Positions 52,777 through 60,861 of a DNA stretch of 64,000 nt are shown here, piece after piece. The position numbers and the translations under genes were made by a program. The DNA comes from Flavobacterium flavigenum (lineage in GTDB: Bacteria > Bacteroidota > Bacteroidia > Flavobacteriales > Flavobacteriaceae). The stretch spans positions 2,604,001-2,668,000 of the forward strand of contig NZ_CP114285.2 in NCBI RefSeq assembly GCF_027111255.2, read 5' to 3'. Within the stretch, counting starts at the first letter, position 1. The number at the start of each line of letters is the position of its first letter. Under the pieces are notes generated by a model. The model was not told where the DNA came from. It ran no database searches and saw only the letters and a program-made list of their open reading frames with translations.

Positions 52777-53991
52777 ATGAGTACACAATCATTTAAGATA
52801 CTGTTTGTGATTTCAGGAGCTAGAATTAATAAAAAAGGTTTAGTTCCTTTGATTTGCAGAATAACATACAATGGTAAAAGAAAACCATTTTCTACAGGAT
52901 TGTTCATTAATCCTGAATATTGGTTTAGTGAGAAACAACAAGCCAAACCTCCTAGTGAAGAGAATGATCATATCAACATACAAATTAGCCTGATTAAAAA
53001 TAAACTTAATCAGGCTTTTTTATTTCTACAAGTTCAGCAAGAAAACTTTGATGTTGAAGATATTCTCTTGCAATACAAGGGAGAAAGTACAAAAGCACAA
53101 AAATCTGTATTGGTATTGTTCCAAGAGCATAATGATAAAATGGAGAAGCTAATAGGTAAAGATTATGTAATTGGCACATTTTGGAAATTTAAACAGGCTA
53201 GAGAGCTTTTAAAAGCTTTTATTAAGCATCAATTTAAAAAGGCTGATTACCAATTTGAAGATTTAAATCTGAAATTTCTAGTTGATTATGAGTTCTTTCT
53301 TAAGACAGAAAAAAATCTGAGTCAGGCTACTATAAACAAAACAATTCAAAGATTTAGAAGAATAGTGAGAATTGCTATTTCAGAAAATCATTTGGAGAAA
53401 GAACCATTTTTGATGTACAAGGTTAAGAGATCAAAGAAAGAAGTAGTTTTTTTAACTCCTGCAGAACTAGATAAGCTTGAAAAACATCAATTCGCACAGC
53501 CAAGACTTCAAAAAGTTAAGGATATGTTAGTTTTTTGCTGTTATACAGGTTTAGCTTTTAATGAAATGTCTAGACTTGAGGAAAAGCATATTGTTGTAGG
53601 TTTTGATGGTAATAAGTGGATTAAAATAAATAGAGAGAAAACAAAAAAGCTAGTTTCTGTCCCAATATTATCCAAAGCCACTAGCATAATAGAGAGGTAC
53701 TGTTCTGAAAACATACCATTTATATTGCCTAGAATTAGTAATCAAAAGTTTAACTCATATCTGAAAGAAATTGCTGAGGTTTTAGGTATTGAAAAGAATC
53801 TAACTCATCATATTGGGAGGAAAACTTTTGCAACTACAGTTCTATTATATAATGATGTACCAATGGAAATTGTTTCTGAGCTCTTAGGACATTCAAAAAT
53901 TAGTATAACACAAGAATATTATGCTAGAGTAGTACAGAGTAAAGTAAGTGAGCATGTTACTAAATTAAGTGAAAAATTGAATAAGAAATAA
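52777..53991 (+). CDS. Tyrosine site-specific integrase
   Basis: 404-residue recombinase of the Bacteroidota type. An arm-type DNA-binding segment fills ~1-95, a SAM-like core-binding domain ~105-220, and the catalytic domain the rest. Catalytic residues are H345/R348 in HHIGRKTF, H372 in LGHSKIS and the likely nucleophile Y382 in QEYYAR. In the first catalytic box TGLAFNEMSRL the usual Arg of TGLR is Ala, as in IntDOT-like enzymes. It lies 229 bases after the tRNA and presumably recombines within the tRNA 3' end. Confidence 0.9.
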   Translation: MSTQSFKILFVISGARINKKGLVPLICRITYNGKRKPFSTGLFINPEYWFSEKQQAKPPSEENDHINIQISLIKNKLNQAFLFLQVQQENFDVEDILLQYKGESTKAQKSVLVLFQEHNDKMEKLIGKDYVIGTFWKFKQARELLKAFIKHQFKKADYQFEDLNLKFLVDYEFFLKTEKNLSQATINKTIQRFRRIVRIAISENHLEKEPFLMYKVKRSKKEVVFLTPAELDKLEKHQFAQPRLQKVKDMLVFCCYTGLAFNEMSRLEEKHIVVGFDGNKWIKINREKTKKLVSVPILSKATSIIERYCSENIPFILPRISNQKFNSYLKEIAEVLGIEKNLTHHIGRKTFATTVLLYNDVPMEIVSELLGHSKISITQEYYARVVQSKVSEHVTKLSEKLNKK

Positions 53992-54000
53992 TTAGATAGT

Positions 54001-54036
54001 TTTAGCTGTGTTGTATATTTTTACGATACAGCTAAA
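54001..54036 (+). terminator. Terminator-like hairpin after the integrase
   Basis: TTTAGCTGTGTTGTA pairs with TACGATACAGCTAAA over 15 bp with two G-U pairs around TATTTT, then TTTATTTT follows. It sits in the integrase-helicase gap. Confidence 0.75.
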
Positions 54037-54044
54037 TTTATTTT

Positions 54045-56534
54045 ATGGAACTACCAAACCAACATTTTCAAGACTTTCCAATAGAGTTTAAAGAGATTAA
54101 CCCAAGTGATTTTCCAGAATTTGAAATTGAAAACAATAACGAGAAAATAATAATTGAGCCCAATGACGAGGGCTTTATAAATGATGCTTTACAGCCACAC
54201 ATAGCACTAGGACATAAAAATACTGTTATAGTAAATGCATCTGTAGGAAATGGTAAATCATATTCTATTATTCAAACTATTAAAAGATACTATATTTCAG
54301 ATGAAAATTATTTAATAATAGTAGCTACACCATTTAAGAGTTTAGTTGAACAATATGTTAATGACATACACATTGATGCTGATATACCTAAAGAGCAAAT
54401 TTTTAATTATCTTGAGTTAGATAGAGATGTCACTTCTGAATATAAAAGAAGAAAAGTGCAAGTGGTAACTGTTAATTTATTATTAGGTAATCCAGGAGAA
54501 GATAGTTTAATAAATACTGCAAGAAAAAGAAGTTATCTAGATAGTTTGATTCAAAAATCAAGAGATGAAAATATTAAAGTAGTTTTCATTTATGATGAAA
54601 TACACGATGCTATACAGAATTTTAAAGAAGAGTATATTTTTAATTTATGGAAATGGAGGAATGTAATACATAAAAACTTCATTATTAGTGCCACATTTAA
54701 TGAGGCTTCTAAAGTTGTAATTAAATATCTGGCAGAACTGACAGATAAGAAAATACAAATAATAGAATCAAGGAGATTAGCTATACCAGAAAGGCAAAGT
54801 GAATTACACTTGCATTATAATCCTGAAAATAGATTGGAATCAACAAGTAAAGTACTTGTAAATGTTGTTGATGATTTATTAGATAGAAATAAGAATATAG
54901 ATATTCTTTGTTTTTCTAAAGCTCTAGTAAAAGATATAATTAATGATGTTGATGGGATAGGAGGGAAATTAAAAAACAAATTTGGGGATATTAATGAATG
55001 CACTGCTTCATCAGGAAGTAATTCATTGACAAGAAATAGGTTTAATAATGATAAATGTAATATTGGTACAAATTTCAAAACAGGTGTCAGCATTAGAAAA
55101 GAAAATCATGCCTTCTTAATTATTATGCCTCCTAGATCTACTAGGGTTGGGTTCAAAAAACAATATGGCATATTTTCTAATGGAATTAACTCAGTTATAC
55201 AAGCAATTGCAAGACAAAGAACTCAAGGAGAAATTCATATTGTTTTACCAAGACCGGATGAATTTGATTTTAGCTCTCTAAGTCTTTCAGGAATGAGTCC
55301 AGAACAAATTGACTCATTCACTTTATCTTATAAAACTGTACAGTATTACGGAGTTAAGGAAACTCCTGTAAAGTATCTAAAACTCAATTCGCAGGAAGCA
55401 TTCTTACGAGATTTTTACAATAATGTATTGAAGAGAAATGTGCTAGAAGAAATTGAGTACATTAGAAACTTAGACAGATCTAATCTAGTTAGATTAACAT
55501 ATCCAACATATGATATTTTTAAATTAGAGAAAGGAGAAAAATTTTTAGCAAATTATTTTGATTTCTTTGGAGCTGATATATCTGCGTATTTAACTTATTC
55601 AGCATTTACAAATCAATTTGTTAACTGCAAATTAGTAGCTATAAACTGTGAAAATGATATAATTTTTGAAGAAAACAAAATTCAAAAAGGATTGAGTGAC
55701 TTTTTTGAGACTTATCTTAATGAAGATTATTATGAAGTAGTTAGGGAGAATGCTAATTTTTCAATGTTTTATGAAACAATGAGGAATGAGATATTTTCAA
55801 ACTTTATAATTAAATATAAAAAAGATAATTCTGAGAATTTAATACCTATAATTAGATATTCTAATAAGGAGTTTGAAGTTCAACTTTTAATATTTTCAGG
55901 TTTTAAATTCTATGGCACTAGATACAATAGATATAGTGTAGTAGATAATGTTCCTGTGGATATAGATTATGTTCGAGGAGATTATTTCCTAGACAATATA
56001 AAAGCATGCTTGCATATTGACTTAGAACAATCAACCTATGATGAAGATTTGAAACAAAGAATAAAATTCTTTCAACTTCTAAATTATTTTAGGGAAAAAC
56101 TTATTAGTAATAAATTGGAGTACAATTCTAATACTCTCAACTTTTACTACTATAAAAACAGTTCAAATGAATTATTTGATGAAAATGATAATGAAAAATT
56201 TAGTGAGTTAAAATCACTAGCTACAAAAGATAGGTTTTTAAATCATGGAATATTTGAGTTTATAAGAACTCCTGATATTAATTCATTTTATAGGAAGTTA
56301 ATTCAAGATTTCTTTGTAACAAGATCTTCCAAACTTTCAACAGGAGATAGAGAAAATATTAAAAAAATAATTTCTATAAAGGAATTGCCCATTAGTGATA
56401 TAAGTATAAACTTAATAGAACCCAGTACATATTACTATGAGCAACCAGATGAAGAATATATCAATGAAAATTATGGTAGCCAAGAAGAATATGATCACTA
56501 CCAGAATAGAATTAATGAACTATTAGATTCTTAA
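54045..56534 (+). CDS. SF2 helicase-like ATPase of unknown role
   Basis: 829-residue cytoplasmic protein. The SF2 core is visible: Walker A NASVGNGKS (64-72), DEIHD (184-188), SATF (215-218) and the motif-VI-like QAIARQRTQG with R390/R392. The first half fits the DEAD/DEAH fold with one core. The ~400 C-terminal residues are helical and unassigned. Its place behind an integrase suggests replication or maintenance of the element, or defence. I cannot choose between them. Very AT-rich, with AGA for Arg. Confidence 0.8.
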   Translation: MELPNQHFQDFPIEFKEINPSDFPEFEIENNNEKIIIEPNDEGFINDALQPHIALGHKNTVIVNASVGNGKSYSIIQTIKRYYISDENYLIIVATPFKSLVEQYVNDIHIDADIPKEQIFNYLELDRDVTSEYKRRKVQVVTVNLLLGNPGEDSLINTARKRSYLDSLIQKSRDENIKVVFIYDEIHDAIQNFKEEYIFNLWKWRNVIHKNFIISATFNEASKVVIKYLAELTDKKIQIIESRRLAIPERQSELHLHYNPENRLESTSKVLVNVVDDLLDRNKNIDILCFSKALVKDIINDVDGIGGKLKNKFGDINECTASSGSNSLTRNRFNNDKCNIGTNFKTGVSIRKENHAFLIIMPPRSTRVGFKKQYGIFSNGINSVIQAIARQRTQGEIHIVLPRPDEFDFSSLSLSGMSPEQIDSFTLSYKTVQYYGVKETPVKYLKLNSQEAFLRDFYNNVLKRNVLEEIEYIRNLDRSNLVRLTYPTYDIFKLEKGEKFLANYFDFFGADISAYLTYSAFTNQFVNCKLVAINCENDIIFEENKIQKGLSDFFETYLNEDYYEVVRENANFSMFYETMRNEIFSNFIIKYKKDNSENLIPIIRYSNKEFEVQLLIFSGFKFYGTRYNRYSVVDNVPVDIDYVRGDYFLDNIKACLHIDLEQSTYDEDLKQRIKFFQLLNYFREKLISNKLEYNSNTLNFYYYKNSSNELFDENDNEKFSELKSLATKDRFLNHGIFEFIRTPDINSFYRKLIQDFFVTRSSKLSTGDRENIKKIISIKELPISDISINLIEPSTYYYEQPDEEYINENYGSQEEYDHYQNRINELLDS

Positions 56535-56562
56535 ATATCTAATAAAAAAAATAATTTTTAGA

Positions 56563-56622
56563 GTCCGTCCATTATTTGTGAGTGTATATAAAGTACTTAA
56601 CAAAAAGTGGACGGATTTTTTA
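56563..56622 (+). terminator. Long-stem hairpin after the helicase
   Basis: TCCGTCCA at 56564-56571 pairs with TGGACGGA at 56608-56615, extended by an imperfect TTATTTGT/ACAAAAAG stem. T-rich sequence follows. Confidence 0.6.
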
Positions 56623-56634
56623 TTTCTATGTCTA

Positions 56635-56930
56635 TTTGAAATTTTAGAGAATAAACTCAATCTAGAAATTTTTAATTTAGAAAAACTCGCATAAGGGGTT
56701 CTTTAAAAATCTCCCCAACCTTAAAAATCTTTGATTTAACAACGCACGAACTTGGAGGAGGACTACTTTAGGAGTAGGTTTTGTTTCAATGTTTTGATGC
56801 ACAAAGCTACTAAATTCTCAGGACATTATCAATGGTTAAAGCTACTTTGAAGCTAATAGCCAAATCTTTACGTGCCTGAAAAAAATATTTTTATTCATTT
56901 CAATATTAATCATTTTAAACAATTTTATTT
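56635..56930. other. Non-coding stretch between helicase and Sak4-like genes
   Basis: About 300 bases without an ORF. It contains CTACTTTAGGAGTAG (a small dyad, near 56762-56776), GGAGGAGG, and AAAGCTACT twice (near 56804 and 56838). It could be a leader RNA or an origin-type region. No TAnnTTTG box was found. Confidence 0.4.
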
Positions 56931-57800
56931 ATGCAATTAAGACATTCTGAAAGAAAAAAAGCCAAGATAAAAATGGCTCTTCAAGGCAGTAGTGGTTCAG
57001 GAAAAACATATTCAGCTTTACTGCTTGCACATGGCTTAACTAATGGAGATTTTTCTAAAGTTGCCATTATAGATACTGAAAATGGAAGTGCAGATTTATA
57101 CGCGCATTTAGGAAAATATAATGTATTGACATTACCACCTCCATTTACACCTGAAAACTACATTAAAGCAATTGATGTATGTATTAATTCGAGTATGGAA
57201 GTAATTATTATTGATAGTATTTCTCATTGCTGGGATTACTTATTAGATTATCATTCTAGTTTATCTGGAAACTCATTTACAAATTGGGGGAAAATTACCC
57301 CTCTTCAAAAAGCATTTACAGATAAAATATTACAGTGTGATGCTCATGTAATTGCCACAATGCGAACAAAACAAGATTACGTCCTAAATCAAAAAGATGG
57401 TAAGTACATTCCTGAAAAAGTAGGCTTAAAAGCTGTACAAAAAGATGGATTGGACTATGAATTCACAATAGTCTTTGATGTAGATATTAAACACTTTGCT
57501 ATCTCATCTAAAGATAGAACAGGTCTTTTTATGGGAAAACCTGAATTCATAATTAATTCCCAGACAGGTAGAAATATTTTAGAATGGTGTAATTCCGGAA
57601 CTAATTTACAAGATGCTAGAGAGAAAATTAAAAATTGTAATTCAATACAAGCTTTAAAAGGTCTCTATTCCCACTATAGCAATTGGAGAGAACTATTAGA
57701 ATATGACTTTAAAGTCCAAAAAGACAAAATCAATACAAATGAATTATTAATCAACCCTAAATCCTTTAATACAAATGGAACTACTACGCATAGAAACTAA
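56931..57800 (+). CDS. RecA-like ATPase, Sak4-type
   Basis: 289-residue AAA/RecA-fold ATPase. Walker A is GSSGSGKT (19-26) and Walker B VIIIDSIS (91-98). The layout (KIKMALQGSSGSGKTYSALL, IDTENGSADLYAHLGKYNVL, FVFD-like later strand) resembles the Sak4 group of phage and plasmid recombinases that act with a single-strand-binding or annealing partner. The 3' end overlaps the DUF3871 gene by 26 bases, so the two are coupled. Confidence 0.78.
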   Translation: MQLRHSERKKAKIKMALQGSSGSGKTYSALLLAHGLTNGDFSKVAIIDTENGSADLYAHLGKYNVLTLPPPFTPENYIKAIDVCINSSMEVIIIDSISHCWDYLLDYHSSLSGNSFTNWGKITPLQKAFTDKILQCDAHVIATMRTKQDYVLNQKDGKYIPEKVGLKAVQKDGLDYEFTIVFDVDIKHFAISSKDRTGLFMGKPEFIINSQTGRNILEWCNSGTNLQDAREKIKNCNSIQALKGLYSHYSNWRELLEYDFKVQKDKINTNELLINPKSFNTNGTTTHRN

Positions 57801-58809
57801 CCCAATAATGCATCTTCATACAGTATCTCAAAAAAGCACACATATTCCTATTGTTTCTAGTGGGCATGCTCTATTTAAAGCATCTTCTTTTGAAGTAAAG
57901 CCATTCATCGAAGCAAATACTACTGAGATTAATTTAGCACACTTAAAAAACAACTGCGTTATTCCTGTATTCTCAAAAGACAATGAAAGAACCATAGCAC
58001 ATCAAGAGTACATTGAAATTGTACAAGGTTGTGTTAGTAAAGTGTTTCCAAATCATGTTTTTGATAAGCCTGAAATACGAGTGTCTCATGAAATAAAAGG
58101 TAGAATTCCTGAAGCAATAAATAAACAGGCTAAGGATCTATTAGAGTGCGAAAGAACTCAGTATTTTGAAAGAATGGCTTTTATCATTAGAGTTCCTAGT
58201 ATCATAGAAACAATTAATGGTAATGAAATGTCTTTAGTAATAGGGGGAGTTCGAAGTTATAATTTGGAGAATTTATACAGCAAGAAGTCTTTTGAGAAAT
58301 TCAAATTTTTTATTGGGTTTCAGGTAAAAGTATGCTGTAATTTATGTGTAAGTACAGATGGATTTGCAGAAGAAATGAGAGTAACTAGTTATGTGGAACT
58401 ACAAGCTAAAATTATGGAAGTACTTCAGAATTATAATGCTGAAAAACACTTAGTACAAATGAAAGCACTTTCTAGACATTCTATTACAGAACATCAATTT
58501 GCTCAATTATTGGGTAGAGCTAGATTGTACCAACACTTGCCCAAAAAAGACAAAACAAACATTCCTACATTACATTTCAATGATGGACAACTGAACAACA
58601 TTGCAAAGGATTATTATGAGAATGAAAATTTTGGCAGGAATTCAAATGGAGATTTGAATCTTTGGAATATGTACAATCTCTTCACACAAGCTAATAAGAG
58701 CAGTTATATTGATACATTCTTAGATAGGAATGTTAATGCCTTTGATTTTTCAAAAGGCATTTCTAAGGCACTAGATGGTAAAAGTAATTACCATTGGTTT
58801 TTGAGTTGA
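57775..58809 (+). CDS. DUF3871-family protein
   Basis: 344-residue protein matching the DUF3871 family of Bacteroidota mobile elements (the pattern KPFIEANTTEINLAHLKNNC, RIPEAINKQAKDLLECERTQ, ISKALDGKSNYHWFLS). The family is similar in placement to DUF932-type plasmid proteins near recombination genes. No catalytic motif is visible. It is coupled to the Sak4-like gene, suggesting a DNA-recombination or replication accessory role (inference). Confidence 0.75.
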   Translation: MELLRIETNPIMHLHTVSQKSTHIPIVSSGHALFKASSFEVKPFIEANTTEINLAHLKNNCVIPVFSKDNERTIAHQEYIEIVQGCVSKVFPNHVFDKPEIRVSHEIKGRIPEAINKQAKDLLECERTQYFERMAFIIRVPSIIETINGNEMSLVIGGVRSYNLENLYSKKSFEKFKFFIGFQVKVCCNLCVSTDGFAEEMRVTSYVELQAKIMEVLQNYNAEKHLVQMKALSRHSITEHQFAQLLGRARLYQHLPKKDKTNIPTLHFNDGQLNNIAKDYYENENFGRNSNGDLNLWNMYNLFTQANKSSYIDTFLDRNVNAFDFSKGISKALDGKSNYHWFLS

Positions 58810-58836
58810 ATAATGGCACTCCTTGAGTGCCATTAT
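58810..58836. terminator. Bidirectional terminator between convergent genes
   Basis: ATAATGGCACTC pairs perfectly with GAGTGCCATTAT around CTT. It ends both the DUF3871 gene and the PIN gene. Confidence 0.85.
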
Positions 58837-60630
58837 CTATTTGTTGTTTTTAAAATCCATTTCTTCAAGTACAAAAAATTTGTCACCCGGATTTTGACTA
58901 TAGTCAAATTTAACTAGTTGTAATGGTAATGCATACTTATTTAATACAAAATTTTCAAAGCCTCTAACATTTCCTAGCTTAGATATGCTAGAAAATGCTT
59001 CTTCTTCTAGTAGTTCAAAGCCATCTAAAGTTACACTTTCAACTCTTACTGTTCTACCATCTTTATCAGATATATTTACGCTAATATTTCTTATAGGAGA
59101 ATTTTTAACAGGAATTATAAAAATTGCATTTCCCGTTTTTTCAAGGTGTTGGTTTATAAAGTTAAATGAATTATCAAATGCATCAATTTCACTAAGCTCA
59201 AAAATTTTCTGATAAAAAGTGTTTTTGTACTTATTACGAATTTCGCCTATTGAATTAAAATAAATTTCGAACAATATACCATTTAGTAAATCAACATTGA
59301 AAATGGTTATTTTTTCTAATTTTTGATTTATCGATTCGATGAATTCTACTGCTTGAAATGCTCCTCCACACGCTGATTGATATATATTTCTACCAATAAT
59401 AAAAAATAAGTCCTTATTGATTTGATTGTTTTCAAATGATTCGAAATTTAGAGAATTAATTATTTCAATTGCCTCATTCTGAGCATACCAATTATGTGAC
59501 TTTAACATTGTTATTACTGAAATTAATTCAGAATTTAAGTCAATAGAAGTTGAGTCAGCAATTGCAAATTCAGAATACTCATCATTTTTCACTATAACTC
59601 CAGGAACGTCAACAACAACATCAGATGGAGTTGTAATTTCATTTGAAGTGTTTTCCTCACTAATAACATCAGTGTTTAATTCGTTATTTGCTTCATCATC
59701 TAAGTCATGAATTAATTGTAAAGCTTTTGCTAGTTTAAAGTATTTGCTGTTATTATCGTCCGAAATTAAAAGTTTAGTTAATGTTTCAAAATTTATAATA
59801 TATAACTCTTCTGAATCTGTATATGTTTGAAACTCATAAACTAATCTCGGATCTGCTATTTTAAACTCCGGTTGTGAATTACTTTTGGTTCTGCCATTTT
59901 CCACTATTCTAAGAGGAGCATACATCCAATCTTTTTTATTATCATTTGTAATAATAATAACCTTTTTAATCTCATTATTAGATGAATAGTTTAGAATTTC
60001 ATTCCAAATTATCAAATCGCCGAAAGAATTAAAATCTTTATCATCTTCAAATCCAGGAGGTAGTTCTTGCAGATATCTTGATTTTCCATCTGGAACAAGT
60101 TCAGCAACTAAATCAAAAATATCACTATTTATATTTACAGCTTCAAATCTTGATACCAATTCATCATGAGCTTCTATGATATAATCAGTCATTTTAGTAG
60201 CCACTATAGTATGTATCTTTTTTAAACACTCTTGAGTAGAATCAAGATCTGTGAATAAATCACCAGTATTAGCGTATTTTGTTTTATTCAATCTTTTATC
60301 ATCAACATGTAATTTTAAGTAGTTTGCTAATGATGCAAATTCTTTTTGGATAGTTGATAGTTTTGAACCACCATCTAAATAATCAGAAGTTTTTTTTCTG
60401 ATAAATCTATTTGTATATTCATTTATAACCCAAGTTGGTACTTTAATCTTATTTTTCTCTATCATTTTATCGATCCATGCATAAAACTCCATTCTTGCAG
60501 AGATATTCATTTTAAAGAATAAAGCTAAAATATTTGTATCAATAAATATGATTGAATCATTATCGATTAATAAATCATTAATGCGTTTTAAGTACTCATC
60601 TTTATCTAGCAGGCTCTTGGGAAACTTCAT
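58837..60630 (-). CDS. PIN-domain nuclease-like protein
   Basis: 597-residue cytoplasmic protein. The N-terminal ~240 residues form a PIN-like domain with the full acidic set: D31 and N33 (FIDTNIL), E71 (INEYTNRF), D205 (FGDLIIWNEIL) and D230 (IIITNDNKKDW). Such domains are metal-dependent RNases. The C-terminal ~350 residues are unassigned and helical. It is divergent from the ABC-type operon, with its own promoter at 60648. No antitoxin-sized partner is adjacent, so a simple VapBC toxin is unlikely. A PIN effector within a defence locus is plausible. Confidence 0.82.
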   Translation of the reverse strand: MKFPKSLLDKDEYLKRINDLLIDNDSIIFIDTNILALFFKMNISARMEFYAWIDKMIEKNKIKVPTWVINEYTNRFIRKKTSDYLDGGSKLSTIQKEFASLANYLKLHVDDKRLNKTKYANTGDLFTDLDSTQECLKKIHTIVATKMTDYIIEAHDELVSRFEAVNINSDIFDLVAELVPDGKSRYLQELPPGFEDDKDFNSFGDLIIWNEILNYSSNNEIKKVIIITNDNKKDWMYAPLRIVENGRTKSNSQPEFKIADPRLVYEFQTYTDSEELYIINFETLTKLLISDDNNSKYFKLAKALQLIHDLDDEANNELNTDVISEENTSNEITTPSDVVVDVPGVIVKNDEYSEFAIADSTSIDLNSELISVITMLKSHNWYAQNEAIEIINSLNFESFENNQINKDLFFIIGRNIYQSACGGAFQAVEFIESINQKLEKITIFNVDLLNGILFEIYFNSIGEIRNKYKNTFYQKIFELSEIDAFDNSFNFINQHLEKTGNAIFIIPVKNSPIRNISVNISDKDGRTVRVESVTLDGFELLEEEAFSSISKLGNVRGFENFVLNKYALPLQLVKFDYSQNPGDKFFVLEEMDFKNNK

Positions 60631-60647
60631 TTATATTCAATTTTATT

Positions 60648-60655
60648 CAAAGATA
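60648..60655 (-). promoter_or_regulatory. Promoter -7 box of the PIN gene
   Basis: TATCTTTG on the minus strand matches TAnnTTTG exactly. It lies 18 bases before the ATG at 60630. Confidence 0.65.
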
Positions 60656-60826
60656 TTTTAAAATTTCGATATTTAGTGTTTTAGTAATAAATCCAATAAT
60701 GTTGTTAAAGAAATTGTATTTAAGTATATAATGCATGCCCTTTATTTAAGTTAATATGATCTAAATGATTGTATTTCAAAATCATATATCCAAGTCTTTT
60801 GATGTTTTTTGCAACATAAATTTCAG

Positions 60827-60834
60827 TAAGTTTG
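60827..60834 (+). promoter_or_regulatory. Promoter -7 box of the ABC-type operon
   Basis: TAAGTTTG matches TAnnTTTG exactly and lies 28 bases before the ATG at 60862. With 60648-60655 it makes a divergent pair in the 231-base gap. Confidence 0.65.
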
Positions 60835-60861
60835 TAAATATGATAAATGTAAGATAAATAG

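Noticed and set aside
58837..60630. VapC-type toxin with antitoxin
   Set aside because: The protein is about four times the length of VapC and no small antitoxin gene is adjacent.
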